The position numbers and the translations under genes are program-made. A stretch of 64,000 bases of DNA from Carboxylicivirga taeanensis (GTDB taxonomy: Bacteria > Bacteroidota > Bacteroidia > Bacteroidales > Marinilabiliaceae): assembly GCF_051851475.1 (NCBI RefSeq), contig NZ_JBPUSJ010000011.1, positions 82,330 through 146,329 on the forward strand, read 5' to 3'. Positions 43,217 to 51,227 of the stretch are shown one piece after another (the stretch's first letter is position 1; every line of letters starts with the position of its first letter). The notes beneath the pieces were generated by a model that ran no database searches, was not told the DNA's origin, and saw only the letters and a program-made list of their open reading frames with translations.

Positions 43217-45133
43217 ATGAAGACCTTTTTCTTATACCTTGCACTTTTAATCAGCCCACTAGGCCTGGCTGCCGATTTAAGTAACTTTCTTTTACCTGCC
43301 CCTAAAAATATTCAGATTCACAAGGGACAGTTTCAGGCTAAACAGCTTAATATTCATTTGCGAAGCTCAGCTATTCAACTGAGTAAACCACTGCTCAATA
43401 TCTTGTCTTCGTTTGAACACACAGGCTTTCAAACCAATCTAACACCCCTTTCTTTAGCACCTACAGAGGCTCCCTCATTAGTAACCACTATAAATGAACA
43501 ACTTCCCTTACAGGCCTATTCTCTAAATATCAACCACAAAGGCATTCAACTAAGTGCCGGTAGCGAAACTGGCCTGTACTATGGCCTGCTCACCCTCCAA
43601 CAAATAGGACAGTTTGCAAAACAAGAAGGCTACTGGCCTTTACTAAGTATTGAAGATGAACCGGATTTTGAACGACGAGGGGTGATGCTCGATATCAGTC
43701 GCGATAAAGTACCAACCATGCAAACACTCTATGACATAGTTGACAAACTGGCTGCCTGGAAAATCAATGAATTGCAGCTCTATACCGAACACACCTTTGC
43801 CTACAAAAAACATCAAACGGTGTGGAAAGATGCGAGCCCCATGACTGCCGAACAAATACAAGCACTGGATGCTTACTGCCAGCGTCATTTTATAGATTTA
43901 GTGCCCAACCAAAACTCATTTGGCCATATGAAACGGTGGCTGATACACGAAGAGTACGAACACCTGGCTGAATTGCCGCAACCCGGCAAAACAATTTGGG
44001 GCATGATGACGCGTACCAGCCTTAGCCCCGTTGAACCTGGTTCGCTTGAGCTGATGAAAGAGTTATATGCCGAATTTTTACCCAATTTTAGTAGTCAATA
44101 CTTCAATATAGGTTGTGACGAAACAGTGGAGCTGGGAGTTGGTAAGTCGAAAGAGCTTTGTCGGAAAATTGGTAAAGGACGTGTGTACCTCGATTTTGTG
44201 CGGGCCCTCAAGCAGGAGGTCGACCAGTATGATCGCATCACTCAATTTTGGGGCGATATTATCCTGCACCACCCCGAACTGATACCTGAACTACCAAAAG
44301 AGATGGTTGCCCTTATCTGGGGCTACGAAGCCGATTACCCATTTGATAAGAACTGCCCTAAATTTAAGGCTGCCGGGCTCGACTACTATGTATGTCCGGG
44401 CACCTCAACCTGGAACAGCATCATCGGACGCAACAAAAACGCATTTGCTAACCTGGAAAATGCAGCTATCAATGGTAAACAACATGGAGCCAAAGGGTTT
44501 TTAAACACAAACTGGGGCGACCAGGGGCACTGGCAACCGTTGTCGGTATGTTACCCTGCCCTCTTATACGGTGCCGCCTTAAGTTGGAGTGTAGAGGCTA
44601 ACTTAACAATTGATATTGCCCGGCAGGTATCGTTCCAGGTATTTGATGATAAAAGCGGCCAAAGTGGTGCAGCGGTAGTTAAACTGGGCGATGCCTACCT
44701 GAGTATGCAAGCCACCACCAGTAACAGCAGCATCTTTCACCAGTTGTTAAAGCGCAACCGCAAATCGGTGCACACCGACCGCTGGCTAAAATCCATCAAC
44801 AAAACCAACACCACTGCAACAATCCGATTAATTGAGCAACAAATAGCTGATTTGAAAACAGCCCCTATGCAATGTGCCGATTCAGAAATAGTAATGGCAG
44901 AAATGGAACAGGCCTGCAAATTGGCGCTGCATGCCTGCCACTTAGCACAGGCCAAACTCAATACCGCCGATGGCCACTTTATCAGTCTAGCCCCTGCTGA
45001 AAAGGACGCTTTGCGTACAGAAATGCAACAACTGATTAGCAACCACAAGCGGATTTGGCTCATGCGCAATCGCATTGGCGGGTTAAAAGACTCAGCTGCC
45101 AAGATGCAGGCTGTACTCAACACCTACCAATAA
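43217..45133 (+). CDS. Secreted GH20 beta-N-acetylhexosaminidase
   Basis: A 638-residue exported glycosidase that removes terminal N-acetylglucosamine or N-acetylgalactosamine. A signal peptide (MKTFFLYLALLISPLGLAA) is followed by a GH20b-like beta domain to about residue 150. The GH20 barrel starts at DEPDFERRGVMLDISRDKVP. The catalytic pair is Asp301-Glu302 in FNIGCDETVELG. The C-terminal 140 residues are helical and unlike the common GH20 tail. A lipobox is not present, so the product is periplasmic or secreted. A PNGase F homologue is 2.4 kb downstream on the other strand. The exact substrate is not known. Confidence 0.9.
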   Translation: MKTFFLYLALLISPLGLAADLSNFLLPAPKNIQIHKGQFQAKQLNIHLRSSAIQLSKPLLNILSSFEHTGFQTNLTPLSLAPTEAPSLVTTINEQLPLQAYSLNINHKGIQLSAGSETGLYYGLLTLQQIGQFAKQEGYWPLLSIEDEPDFERRGVMLDISRDKVPTMQTLYDIVDKLAAWKINELQLYTEHTFAYKKHQTVWKDASPMTAEQIQALDAYCQRHFIDLVPNQNSFGHMKRWLIHEEYEHLAELPQPGKTIWGMMTRTSLSPVEPGSLELMKELYAEFLPNFSSQYFNIGCDETVELGVGKSKELCRKIGKGRVYLDFVRALKQEVDQYDRITQFWGDIILHHPELIPELPKEMVALIWGYEADYPFDKNCPKFKAAGLDYYVCPGTSTWNSIIGRNKNAFANLENAAINGKQHGAKGFLNTNWGDQGHWQPLSVCYPALLYGAALSWSVEANLTIDIARQVSFQVFDDKSGQSGAAVVKLGDAYLSMQATTSNSSIFHQLLKRNRKSVHTDRWLKSINKTNTTATIRLIEQQIADLKTAPMQCADSEIVMAEMEQACKLALHACHLAQAKLNTADGHFISLAPAEKDALRTEMQQLISNHKRIWLMRNRIGGLKDSAAKMQAVLNTYQ

Positions 45134-45185
45134 TTCCATTACTAATTGACAGTTTTTTTTAACGCTGATTAACACAAAAAACCAC

Positions 45186-45193
45186 TAAATTTG
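45186..45193 (+). promoter_or_regulatory. Candidate -7 element for the MATE leader RNA
   Basis: TAAATTTG matches TAnnTTTG exactly. Transcription would start near 45200, right at the left arm of the structured leader (45205). Confidence 0.5.
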
Positions 45194-45199
45194 CGCCCA

Positions 45200-45349
45200 T
45201 CTTTGGCGACCTTATTACATTGTTGACCAGCACTTCAAAGCTTCTCACCTTGAAGCCCAAAACCATGTTTTGCAAGCCTTGAATGCTGCAGGTGTAATAA
45301 GGGGCAAGGTCTCGCCCATTTTTTAATTTAGTTTTTTATTTATTTGAAT
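45200..45349 (+). ncRNA. Structured 5' leader upstream of the MATE gene, riboswitch-like
   Basis: CCTTATTAC (45210-45218) pairs perfectly with GTAATAAGG (45294-45302). The enclosed part can form CTTCAA/TTGAAG (45233/45250) and CAAAAC/GTTTTG (45258/45267), giving a multi-branched shape. GGCGACC at 45205 can pair with GGTCTCGCC at 45308, overlapping the main stem, so two folds compete. GGGC...GCCC (45302-45317) with an ATTTTTT tail looks like a terminator. I do not match it to a known riboswitch class. Ligand unknown. Confidence 0.5.
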
Positions 45350-46708
45350 ATGAAGCGATACTGGCGTTTGTTTCGTCCTCACTATGTCGAAACACGAAGA
45401 TTGGCGCTACCTGTAATTATTGCACAGGTAGGACAAATAACTGTGGGAATGGTTGATAACATGATGATTGGCCAACTAGGCAAAACAGAACTGGCTGCCG
45501 CGGCCTTCGCCAACACCCTTTTCTCATTGCCTTTAATATTTGGGATGGGATTTGCCATGGCCATTACGCCACTGGTGGGTCAGGCCCATGGGCAATCCAA
45601 TACGAGTCAACTCAAATTTTTAAAGGCAGGCGCCTATGCCACCAATGCCCTGATGGCATTTCTGTTGTCCATGGTATGCCTGGCACTTTACCAGCTGATG
45701 CCATACATGCACCAACCCGAGAGCATAATTGGGCAATCACAAAAGTTTTTCAGCATTATTAGCCTGTCCATTATTCCGCTAATGATTTTCTTGAGTGGCA
45801 AACAGCTATCGGAGGGACTCTCGAACACCCGATTGGCCATGACGGTAACACTAATGGCCAATGTAATCAACATTATTGGCAACTATGTTCTGATATTCGG
45901 TAAGTTTGGTGCCCCCGAACTGGGCCTCTATGGCGCGGGCTGGTCAACGCTGATAGCCCGTATTATGATGGCCATTGTAATGACACTGTTTATCCGAAAA
46001 CTAAAGCCTTTAACGGCCAGTGATATAAAGCTATCTATTGGCAAGATGCTACAAACCATCCGGTCCATAATCAAATTAGGTATCCCCATGGGCTTGCATA
46101 TCTTCTCGGAGGCCTCCGCATTTATTGTGGCCGGTATTATGATTGGATGGATAAGTGACACAGGCCTTGCGGCCCACCAGATAGTAATCAGTCTGTCGAC
46201 CTTTGGTTTTATGCTATACCAAGGTATTGGCGCCGGCACTACTATTCGGATTAGCCAGTTTTCGGCCAGGCAGGTGCCAACACTCATAAAACAGGCCTCA
46301 CAGGCCTCGTTTCAGATTGTGTTTGTAATGGTATTAATCATTTCATCCACCTTTTTACTCCTGCGTCACTGGCTCCCTCAACTGTTCACAAACGATGCTG
46401 AAGTAATTGCGATGGCATCGGATATGATTGTTGTATTAGTTCTGTTCCAGTTGTTCGATGCAGTGCAAATCATTTACTCGAGTATTTTAAGAGGTATGGC
46501 AGATGCGACCATTCCTGGTATTTTAACCATCATCTCTTACTTTGGCATTGCCATCCCTTTTAGTTATTGGGCAGCTTTTGCAGGTGGCTTTGGTGAAATT
46601 GGTATTTGGTTAGGTTTCCCGGTTGGATTAGGGATATGCGCCTTACTCTTTCATTTTCGATTACAAAAACTACATCAAAACACCTCTAAAATTACAAGTT
46701 CAAAGTAA
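45350..46708 (+). CDS. MATE family multidrug/Na+ efflux transporter
   Basis: A 452-residue transporter with 12 likely membrane helices, as in the MATE family, which exports cationic drugs or metabolites in exchange for Na+ or H+. LALPVIIAQVGQITVGMVDN and MIGQLGKTELAAAAFANTL are the characteristic first segments, and the second half repeats the pattern (IKLGIPMGLHIFSEASAF). It resembles the NorM branch. The ATG at 45350 is used; a TTG six bases earlier would also be in frame. The gene is preceded by a structured leader that may control it by terminator folding. Substrate unknown. Confidence 0.92.
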   Translation: MKRYWRLFRPHYVETRRLALPVIIAQVGQITVGMVDNMMIGQLGKTELAAAAFANTLFSLPLIFGMGFAMAITPLVGQAHGQSNTSQLKFLKAGAYATNALMAFLLSMVCLALYQLMPYMHQPESIIGQSQKFFSIISLSIIPLMIFLSGKQLSEGLSNTRLAMTVTLMANVINIIGNYVLIFGKFGAPELGLYGAGWSTLIARIMMAIVMTLFIRKLKPLTASDIKLSIGKMLQTIRSIIKLGIPMGLHIFSEASAFIVAGIMIGWISDTGLAAHQIVISLSTFGFMLYQGIGAGTTIRISQFSARQVPTLIKQASQASFQIVFVMVLIISSTFLLLRHWLPQLFTNDAEVIAMASDMIVVLVLFQLFDAVQIIYSSILRGMADATIPGILTIISYFGIAIPFSYWAAFAGGFGEIGIWLGFPVGLGICALLFHFRLQKLHQNTSKITSSK

Positions 46709-46735
46709 AAGGTATTAAAAAATGTCAAACACAAA

Positions 46736-46958
46736 TACACCCCGCATTTTTAGGGGAAACTAATAATCAAAATAACAATATTCGGGAACACCCCCCATAA
46801 AATAAATAAAACTCGATTATATTTTTAATATAAAATAGTAACACACCCCTAAAATAAGGAGGTAGCAAATCGCAAATAATTCAATATTTTGACAACACCC
46901 CCAAATCTAAACGCTCATTTTACAATTATTTAACATTTTTGCGCTTGCACCCCCAAAA
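46736..46958. repeat. Degenerate array of C-tracts at about 52 bp period
   Basis: Five copies of (A)CACCCC(C) followed by A-rich sequence, separated by AT-rich stretches. The steps are 51, 55, 52 and 52 bp, about five helical turns. Only the C-tract core of 7-9 bases is conserved, so it is not CRISPR. Purpose unknown. Confidence 0.45.
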
Positions 46959-46974
46959 AATATCTCCATCTTTG
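46945..46974 (+). promoter_or_regulatory. Candidate promoter for a small RNA
   Basis: TTG (46945-46947), 19 bases including the last C-tract, then CATCTTTG (46967-46974), seven of eight of TAnnTTTG. A terminator is about 50 bp further on and no gene lies between. Confidence 0.42.
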
Positions 46975-46979
46975 TAGTG

Positions 46980-47058
46980 GATTTTTTCATAAAACTTGGA
47001 TTTAGTTAGCTGATTTAAGGGTAAGGACAGATAAACGTATCTGTCCTCTCTTTTTTTT
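46980..47058 (+). ncRNA. Candidate small RNA of about 80 nt
   Basis: Bounded by the promoter-like pair at 46945-46974 and the strong terminator at 47024-47058. It contains no credible reading frame. It could also be the terminator of the MATE transcript, which ends 0.3 kb upstream. Confidence 0.38.
47024..47058 (+). terminator. Strong Rho-independent terminator
   Basis: AGGACAGATA and TATCTGTCCT form a perfect 10 bp stem with the loop AACG, followed by CTC and eight T. Confidence 0.9.
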
Positions 47059-47230
47059 AAGGGGTTTGTATTCCCTCTCTACAATCAGATGCTCACCAAA
47101 CTAAATGCCCCGTAAGGCCACACCACAATTTCACACAAGTCTTTTCAGAAAGCTTCATCATTGCCATTAGGCTTCACTTCCATTTTCCCATTGCTGCTGA
47201 TATAACCTTTGCGCGTTTACTTAAAGGCCG

Positions 47231-47285
47231 CTTTTTGTAAAGGGAAGCTATGGGACTTTGTCCAAAGTCCGCTTTCTTCAAAAAG
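47231..47285. repeat. Long imperfect inverted repeat
   Basis: CTTTTTG (47231) pairs with CAAAAAG (47279), GAAGC with GCTTTC, and GGACTTTG (47253) with CAAAGTCC (47263). The arms are about 25 bp with small internal loops. Confidence 0.55.
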
Positions 47286-47437
47286 AAAAGAATGGACATT
47301 TGCCCAACACCCACTTCTGATAAAAGCTTACTGCAAACAGTTGTCCAAGGTCCATTTTTTTTAAAAGGCGAGCTTTCGGAGTTTGTTTATACTCAGTTTT
47401 ACGATAACGTAAATAAACTGTCTTATTCAGTTACGGC

Positions 47438-47477
47438 AAAAAAAAAGGACCAACGCACAACGGCATTGGTCCCTTTT
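47438..47477 (-). terminator. Rho-independent terminator of the PNGase F gene
   Basis: On the minus strand GGGACCAATGC and CGTTGGTCC pair, followed by nine T. It is 25 bp after the stop codon. Confidence 0.85.
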
Positions 47478-47501
47478 GAAATAACTAACCCACACTATCT
47501 A

Positions 47502-49214
47502 TTATTCATATTCTCCAATTAAGATTCCTGAAATACTCCAGGCACTAAAGCTGGTTCCGGCCGGCTCACCTAATGGTATTGCCACCTTCATTTGATGACT
47601 TCCTGCCTGTACATCGGGTAGCTCCACATATTCAGGATTTGTTGCCGTTCCCGGGCACCATCCGCTACGACTCAGATCGCTCGAGGAAATACCATTCCAG
47701 AAATTACCCGAAACCGGATTATATTTTCGGTAAGCAGCACAATCGGTGCGCCAAGGGGTAAAAGTAAATACCCGCTCCCCATCAATAAAAATTTCATTCT
47801 GCTTGGGGTTGAACTCATCGCCTCCACCCCAGCCACCATGACCGGTAGTAATATATCTGAATTTAAGATTCTTCACCCCTTCTGGTACGGTAAAATTAAC
47901 AGTCAGGCTATCGTTTTTAAACATGGTACCATAGCGCTGTCCACCCATTTCCATCACATTACAGGTATTGAAAAGTGGTTGCATGTAGTACTTTTTCCCC
48001 GACTCTTCCTTCCAGTCAAAACTACCCGGATAGGCTTTGATATCGAGCGTTAGCTTATGGCCACCTCTATCGTAATTGCCAATAAAAGCACCAATCAATA
48101 CTTCGCCCTCTAAATAGGGTTTCAGGTCGCTTACATCCTGCTTATAAATGGAATGATCCTCCCACTCAATATCTTTGATTTTAACCCTGTCGTTAAAATG
48201 ACGCACTCCAAATGTGGTAAAAAAGCGCACTAACTCCACCACCGGCTCATAATTTTCGGTTAACACCACTCCCTGGTAATCGAGGCCTTCAGCATCGTAA
48301 TATACAGGCAATGCTTCCATTCCGCCTTTCAGGCCATCCCAGAAACTTTTCTCACGCTCTGTTGGAATCACAAATACCGAACCGGTTCTATCATAAGCAT
48401 CCCCGTTACTATACTGGTTTATTTCTGCAAATATAGAATAGTGATCAGGGGTTTTTGGCAACTTTACTTTCTTCACAATAAGGGTACCTCCGGCGAAGTG
48501 ATACACCGAATCCAGCACTGGCTGGTCAACCTCCAGGTTTTCTTTACCCCAGCATATTTGCTCATCATCAAACACGCGGGTGCTGATAATCATTTTCTCC
48601 CTTTTGATATCACCCAGCTCATTTTTTGTCACGACTTCTCCCAAGTTGGCAGGCAAAAGCGTTTCCTTCGCTTTTTTTCGTTTAATATTCACCTCAGACG
48701 CCAGGGTTTCGTTATTTCCATTCCGTACAACACTGAGTACCAAACCTGGCACATACCCAACATGTGGTTGCGGTGATCCCTGAATACCAGCTTCATCGGT
48801 ATACCAGATAACCATTTGATTGGAATTGATAACAGTTTTGGCCTGCTTACAGGTGTATCCTTGTATGACACGGGTTTCATCGGTCAACTCCAGAGTGGGC
48901 AAATCATCAAATGAAAGTAATGAATGGTACACATCACCATCATCAAACTGAGCCATTTGAATTAAGCGTTTTGAGCTGTAGTCTGCAAAGGTAGCTTCAT
49001 GGGCATAGCCCGGTATCAACTGTTCTACAGTTGGTTTATCGCGCCAAACTTTAGACGATTGTCCGGCATACTGCACATGCAATAAAGGCATGTCCTTTCG
49101 CTCCTTGCCGTTATACAAAACCTTATAGGTTACGGTGCCTTGCCGAGAAAAATCCTGCGCTACTGCACCGCCAATTATTAAGAACATCAGAAATGACCAA
49201 AATAAAGTCTTCAT
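47502..49214 (-). CDS. GLPGLI-like domain fused to PNGase F-type peptide N-glycosidase
   Basis: An exported 570-residue protein. A signal peptide (MKTLFWSFLMFLIIGGAVA) leads into a 190-residue N-terminal domain with GTVTYKVLYNGKE, VIQGYTCKQAKTVI and GYVPGLVLSV, resembling the GLPGLI family. The remaining 330 residues match PNGase F, which cuts N-glycans from glycoprotein Asn: GDAYDRTGSVFVIP in the N lobe (its Asp is the probable counterpart of catalytic Asp60 in the Elizabethkingia enzyme), then TGHGGWGGGDEFNPKQNEIF, TPWRTDCAAYRKYNPVSG and SDLSRSGWCPGTATNPEYV. PNGase F itself has no GLPGLI domain. A terminator follows. Confidence 0.87.
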   Translation of the reverse strand: MKTLFWSFLMFLIIGGAVAQDFSRQGTVTYKVLYNGKERKDMPLLHVQYAGQSSKVWRDKPTVEQLIPGYAHEATFADYSSKRLIQMAQFDDGDVYHSLLSFDDLPTLELTDETRVIQGYTCKQAKTVINSNQMVIWYTDEAGIQGSPQPHVGYVPGLVLSVVRNGNNETLASEVNIKRKKAKETLLPANLGEVVTKNELGDIKREKMIISTRVFDDEQICWGKENLEVDQPVLDSVYHFAGGTLIVKKVKLPKTPDHYSIFAEINQYSNGDAYDRTGSVFVIPTEREKSFWDGLKGGMEALPVYYDAEGLDYQGVVLTENYEPVVELVRFFTTFGVRHFNDRVKIKDIEWEDHSIYKQDVSDLKPYLEGEVLIGAFIGNYDRGGHKLTLDIKAYPGSFDWKEESGKKYYMQPLFNTCNVMEMGGQRYGTMFKNDSLTVNFTVPEGVKNLKFRYITTGHGGWGGGDEFNPKQNEIFIDGERVFTFTPWRTDCAAYRKYNPVSGNFWNGISSSDLSRSGWCPGTATNPEYVELPDVQAGSHQMKVAIPLGEPAGTSFSAWSISGILIGEYE

Positions 49215-49247
49215 ATGTATTGAATTGAGTTAATTTTAGAATTACTA

Positions 49248-49255
49248 CAAAATTA
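49248..49255 (-). promoter_or_regulatory. Candidate -7 element for the PNGase F gene
   Basis: The minus strand reads TAATTTTG, an exact TAnnTTTG match, about 35 bp before the start codon. No good -33 element. Confidence 0.48.
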
Positions 49256-49323
49256 AACTCCATTCCTACATTTAGGGAGAACACATGTTCAAGAAAGAGA
49301 TAAAATAGAACAGGAGCAGACGT

Positions 49324-50121
49324 TTACAGAACCTTTTGCGCCAAACACTCGCGAATGGCCAGCATCACCCCATTTTCATCATTACTTTTAGCTATATGCC
49401 GGGCTACCGCCTTTATATCGGGGTGAGCATTAGCCATTGCATAGCTGTGCTTCACACTCTGCAGCATTTCTAAATCGTTCAGGTAATCGCCAAACGCCAT
49501 TGTTTCCTCAGGACGAATATTTAGCTCGCGATGAAGCAACTGAATGGCCTTACCTTTATTAACCCCCAACGACATAACATCGAGCCAGATGGGACTGGAT
49601 GTACTTAATTGCAGCACCTCTCCAAAACGGTCCTTCAGTTGAGGATAAATGACGGTTTCGATGTTCGAAAAGTCGTTAATGGCGATTTTGAGCAAATCAT
49701 CTTCAACAGCTAACAGATCGTTTACCAGCTGATGCTTGACATAGTACTTTTCCAATTCCGTTTTAAACGCCTCTGACGAAACGTTTTCGACATACGCTCC
49801 ATTTCGGCCACACAATACTATATTAGCTCCCAAAGCTCTGGCCGTTTCGATTAGCTCCTTTACATGTTTGGATTGCATTGGCTGCATTACTTTGGTTTGA
49901 CCCTTCCAGTTGATAAAACCACCGTTCTCGGCCACAAATGCCATATTATGATCCAGGTGCGCAAACTCCTCCACCAAAGTATAGTATTGTCGTCCGCTTG
50001 CAACAACAAACTGAATACCGGCCTCTTTAATTTGCTGGTAAACCTCGACAAAATCTTTTGGTAATTGCTTGTTTGAATCCAGAAGTGTTCCGTCCATATC
50101 GGACACAATCATTTTAATCAT
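49324..50121 (-). CDS. HAD superfamily phosphatase, Cof type
   Basis: A 265-residue cytoplasmic phosphatase probably acting on sugar phosphates or related metabolites. Motif I is VSDMDGTLLDSNKQ, motif II FVVASGRQYYTL, motif III the Lys in GVNKGKAIQLL, and motif IV FGDYLNDLEML. The C2-type cap between motifs II and III places it in the Cof subgroup. The start is set at 50121 because the exact -7 element at 50142-50149 overlaps the longer frame that begins at 50142. Substrate cannot be predicted. Confidence 0.9.
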   Translation of the reverse strand: MIKMIVSDMDGTLLDSNKQLPKDFVEVYQQIKEAGIQFVVASGRQYYTLVEEFAHLDHNMAFVAENGGFINWKGQTKVMQPMQSKHVKELIETARALGANIVLCGRNGAYVENVSSEAFKTELEKYYVKHQLVNDLLAVEDDLLKIAINDFSNIETVIYPQLKDRFGEVLQLSTSSPIWLDVMSLGVNKGKAIQLLHRELNIRPEETMAFGDYLNDLEMLQSVKHSYAMANAHPDIKAVARHIAKSNDENGVMLAIRECLAQKVL

Positions 50122-50141
50122 AATAAACGCCTTTAAAAGCA

Positions 50142-50149
50142 CAAATATA
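50142..50149 (-). promoter_or_regulatory. Candidate -7 element for the HAD phosphatase
   Basis: The minus strand reads TATATTTG, an exact TAnnTTTG match, 20 bp before the chosen ATG. Confidence 0.5.
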
Positions 50150-50353
50150 GACTGAATAAAACAGCCTCAGCACCGGTAAGTGTTAATATTCTAAAAAAGC
50201 CCAAATTATTAATAAACAAAGTGCTTGAACGTGTTCATTCAAATACTGCATGCCCAATTCGTAGTTATTTTAAACCCAAAGACCAAGATGCGTTTCGTAC
50301 TTTGCACCGGCTAGCATTTTATCACGCCGACGTTAAATAGCCAGTTCCACCAA

Positions 50354-50379
50354 CAAAAAATCCCGCCGAAGCGGGATTT
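50354..50379 (-). terminator. Rho-independent terminator after the DsbD-alpha-like gene
   Basis: On the minus strand AAATCCCGC and GCGGGATTT pair with a short TTCG-type loop, followed by a run of T. Confidence 0.9.
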
Positions 50380-50406
50380 CATGTTTTTAATTATGCAAGT
50401 GAACAA

Positions 50407-50865
50407 TTATTTGACTTCAAATTCAAACTCAACATCAGTTGGTGGCAAACAGGTTTCATTGTCACAACACATAAATGTCAGATAACCTTTAACTTTTGCC
50501 GGACGCTTTGTAATACGCACGTTTTGAGTAATTGTTGCTTCGTGCTTAAAAAATGGCACTTCCATATCAAATACCTCATCATGCTTAACGGTGGCTTTAG
50601 TTACCTCAACCGGACTTTTAAGCTCTTTGGCATTTTCCATACCTTCGAAAGTAAACTCAGTAGCTACCGGGCCACCTTCAGGCACGTTTAAGCCATAGGT
50701 TTTCCAGCCATCCTCAATAGTCGCATGCGCCACTACTTGAACTTCAAACTGGTTAATTTCTTTAATCTCAATTTTCCACTTAACGGGCTCTTGCATTTGA
50801 GCACTCACTCCTATCGCTCCAAAAATCAGAAGCATCATCAGGGCAAAAATGTTCTTTTTCATCAT
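50407..50865 (-). CDS. Stand-alone DsbD alpha-domain-like periplasmic protein
   Basis: A 152-residue exported protein with a signal peptide (IFALMMLLIFGAIGVSA). The body resembles the N-terminal (alpha) domain of DsbD: IEDGWKTYGLNVPEGGPVAT, then GYLTFMCCDNETCLPPTDV, where the last two cysteines stand in for the Cys pair that hands electrons to periplasmic partners. The membrane and thioredoxin domains of DsbD are absent, so the protein must work with another reductase if it is active. An exact -7 element lies upstream and a strong terminator downstream, so it is a single gene. The family match is good but catalysis is inferred. Confidence 0.78.
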   Translation of the reverse strand: MMKKNIFALMMLLIFGAIGVSAQMQEPVKWKIEIKEINQFEVQVVAHATIEDGWKTYGLNVPEGGPVATEFTFEGMENAKELKSPVEVTKATVKHDEVFDMEVPFFKHEATITQNVRITKRPAKVKGYLTFMCCDNETCLPPTDVEFEFEVK

Positions 50866-50931
50866 CGACTCTAGTTTTTTGTTTTCGAAGTAGTGTTTCG
50901 TTCTACTCCCTACTTGTTATTAAGAACTGTA

Positions 50932-50939
50932 CAAATATA
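50932..50939 (-). promoter_or_regulatory. Candidate -7 element for the DsbD-alpha-like gene
   Basis: The minus strand reads TATATTTG, an exact TAnnTTTG match, about 67 bp before the start codon. Confidence 0.48.
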
Positions 50940-51161
50940 CTACCAAAATACCTTTTTGAAGTGTAATTAAGTCTATCCCGGTAAAATCATCTGTAGTTAT
51001 AAGACACATAAAAAGCAAAGTTGGGTGACATGGAATGCGAAAAGATTACTAATTACCTTCAGCAGAGGACGCATAAATGGACAAATGTTAATGCGATGTT
51101 AAAGCCTCCTATTCAAGCATAAATAATTAAGTATTAATAATTCTTATTAGCGGTAATTGTG

Positions 51162-51169
51162 TAGTTTTG
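51162..51169 (+). promoter_or_regulatory. Candidate -7 element for the OB-like lipoprotein operon
   Basis: TAGTTTTG matches TAnnTTTG exactly, 59 bp before the ATG at 51228. Confidence 0.48.
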
Positions 51170-51227
51170 AATCATAATTAACACATTTTTAATTACAGAC
51201 GTTCAACAAACTAAAATTAATTGTACT

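Larger units (their letters stand above)
46709..47501. other. 793 bp intergenic region with periodic C-tracts, likely small RNA and hairpins
   Basis: This lies between two convergent genes. It holds five ACACCCC-type C-tracts starting at 46740, 46791, 46846, 46898 and 46950 (steps 51, 55, 52, 52). A promoter-like pair and a terminator at 46945-47058 follow. Two hairpins occupy 47231-47362, and the terminator of the PNGase gene is at the right end. A 90-codon frame at 47250-47522 crosses the hairpin and the terminator and is not credible as a gene. Confidence 0.6.
50866..51227. other. Divergent intergenic region between DsbD-alpha-like gene and lipoprotein
   Basis: 362 bp with an exact -7 match on each strand (50932-50939 for the left gene, 51162-51169 for the right one). 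I see no coding region, repeat or structured RNA otherwise. Confidence 0.5.

Noticed and set aside
46736..46958. C-tract array considered as a CRISPR array
   Set aside because: The repeated core is only 7-9 bases, and no cas gene is present; CRISPR repeats are 21 bases or longer and near-identical.
47250..47522. A 90-codon + strand frame
   Set aside because: It crosses the long inverted repeat and the terminator of the PNGase gene, has no family similarity and uses low-complexity codons; it is non-coding.
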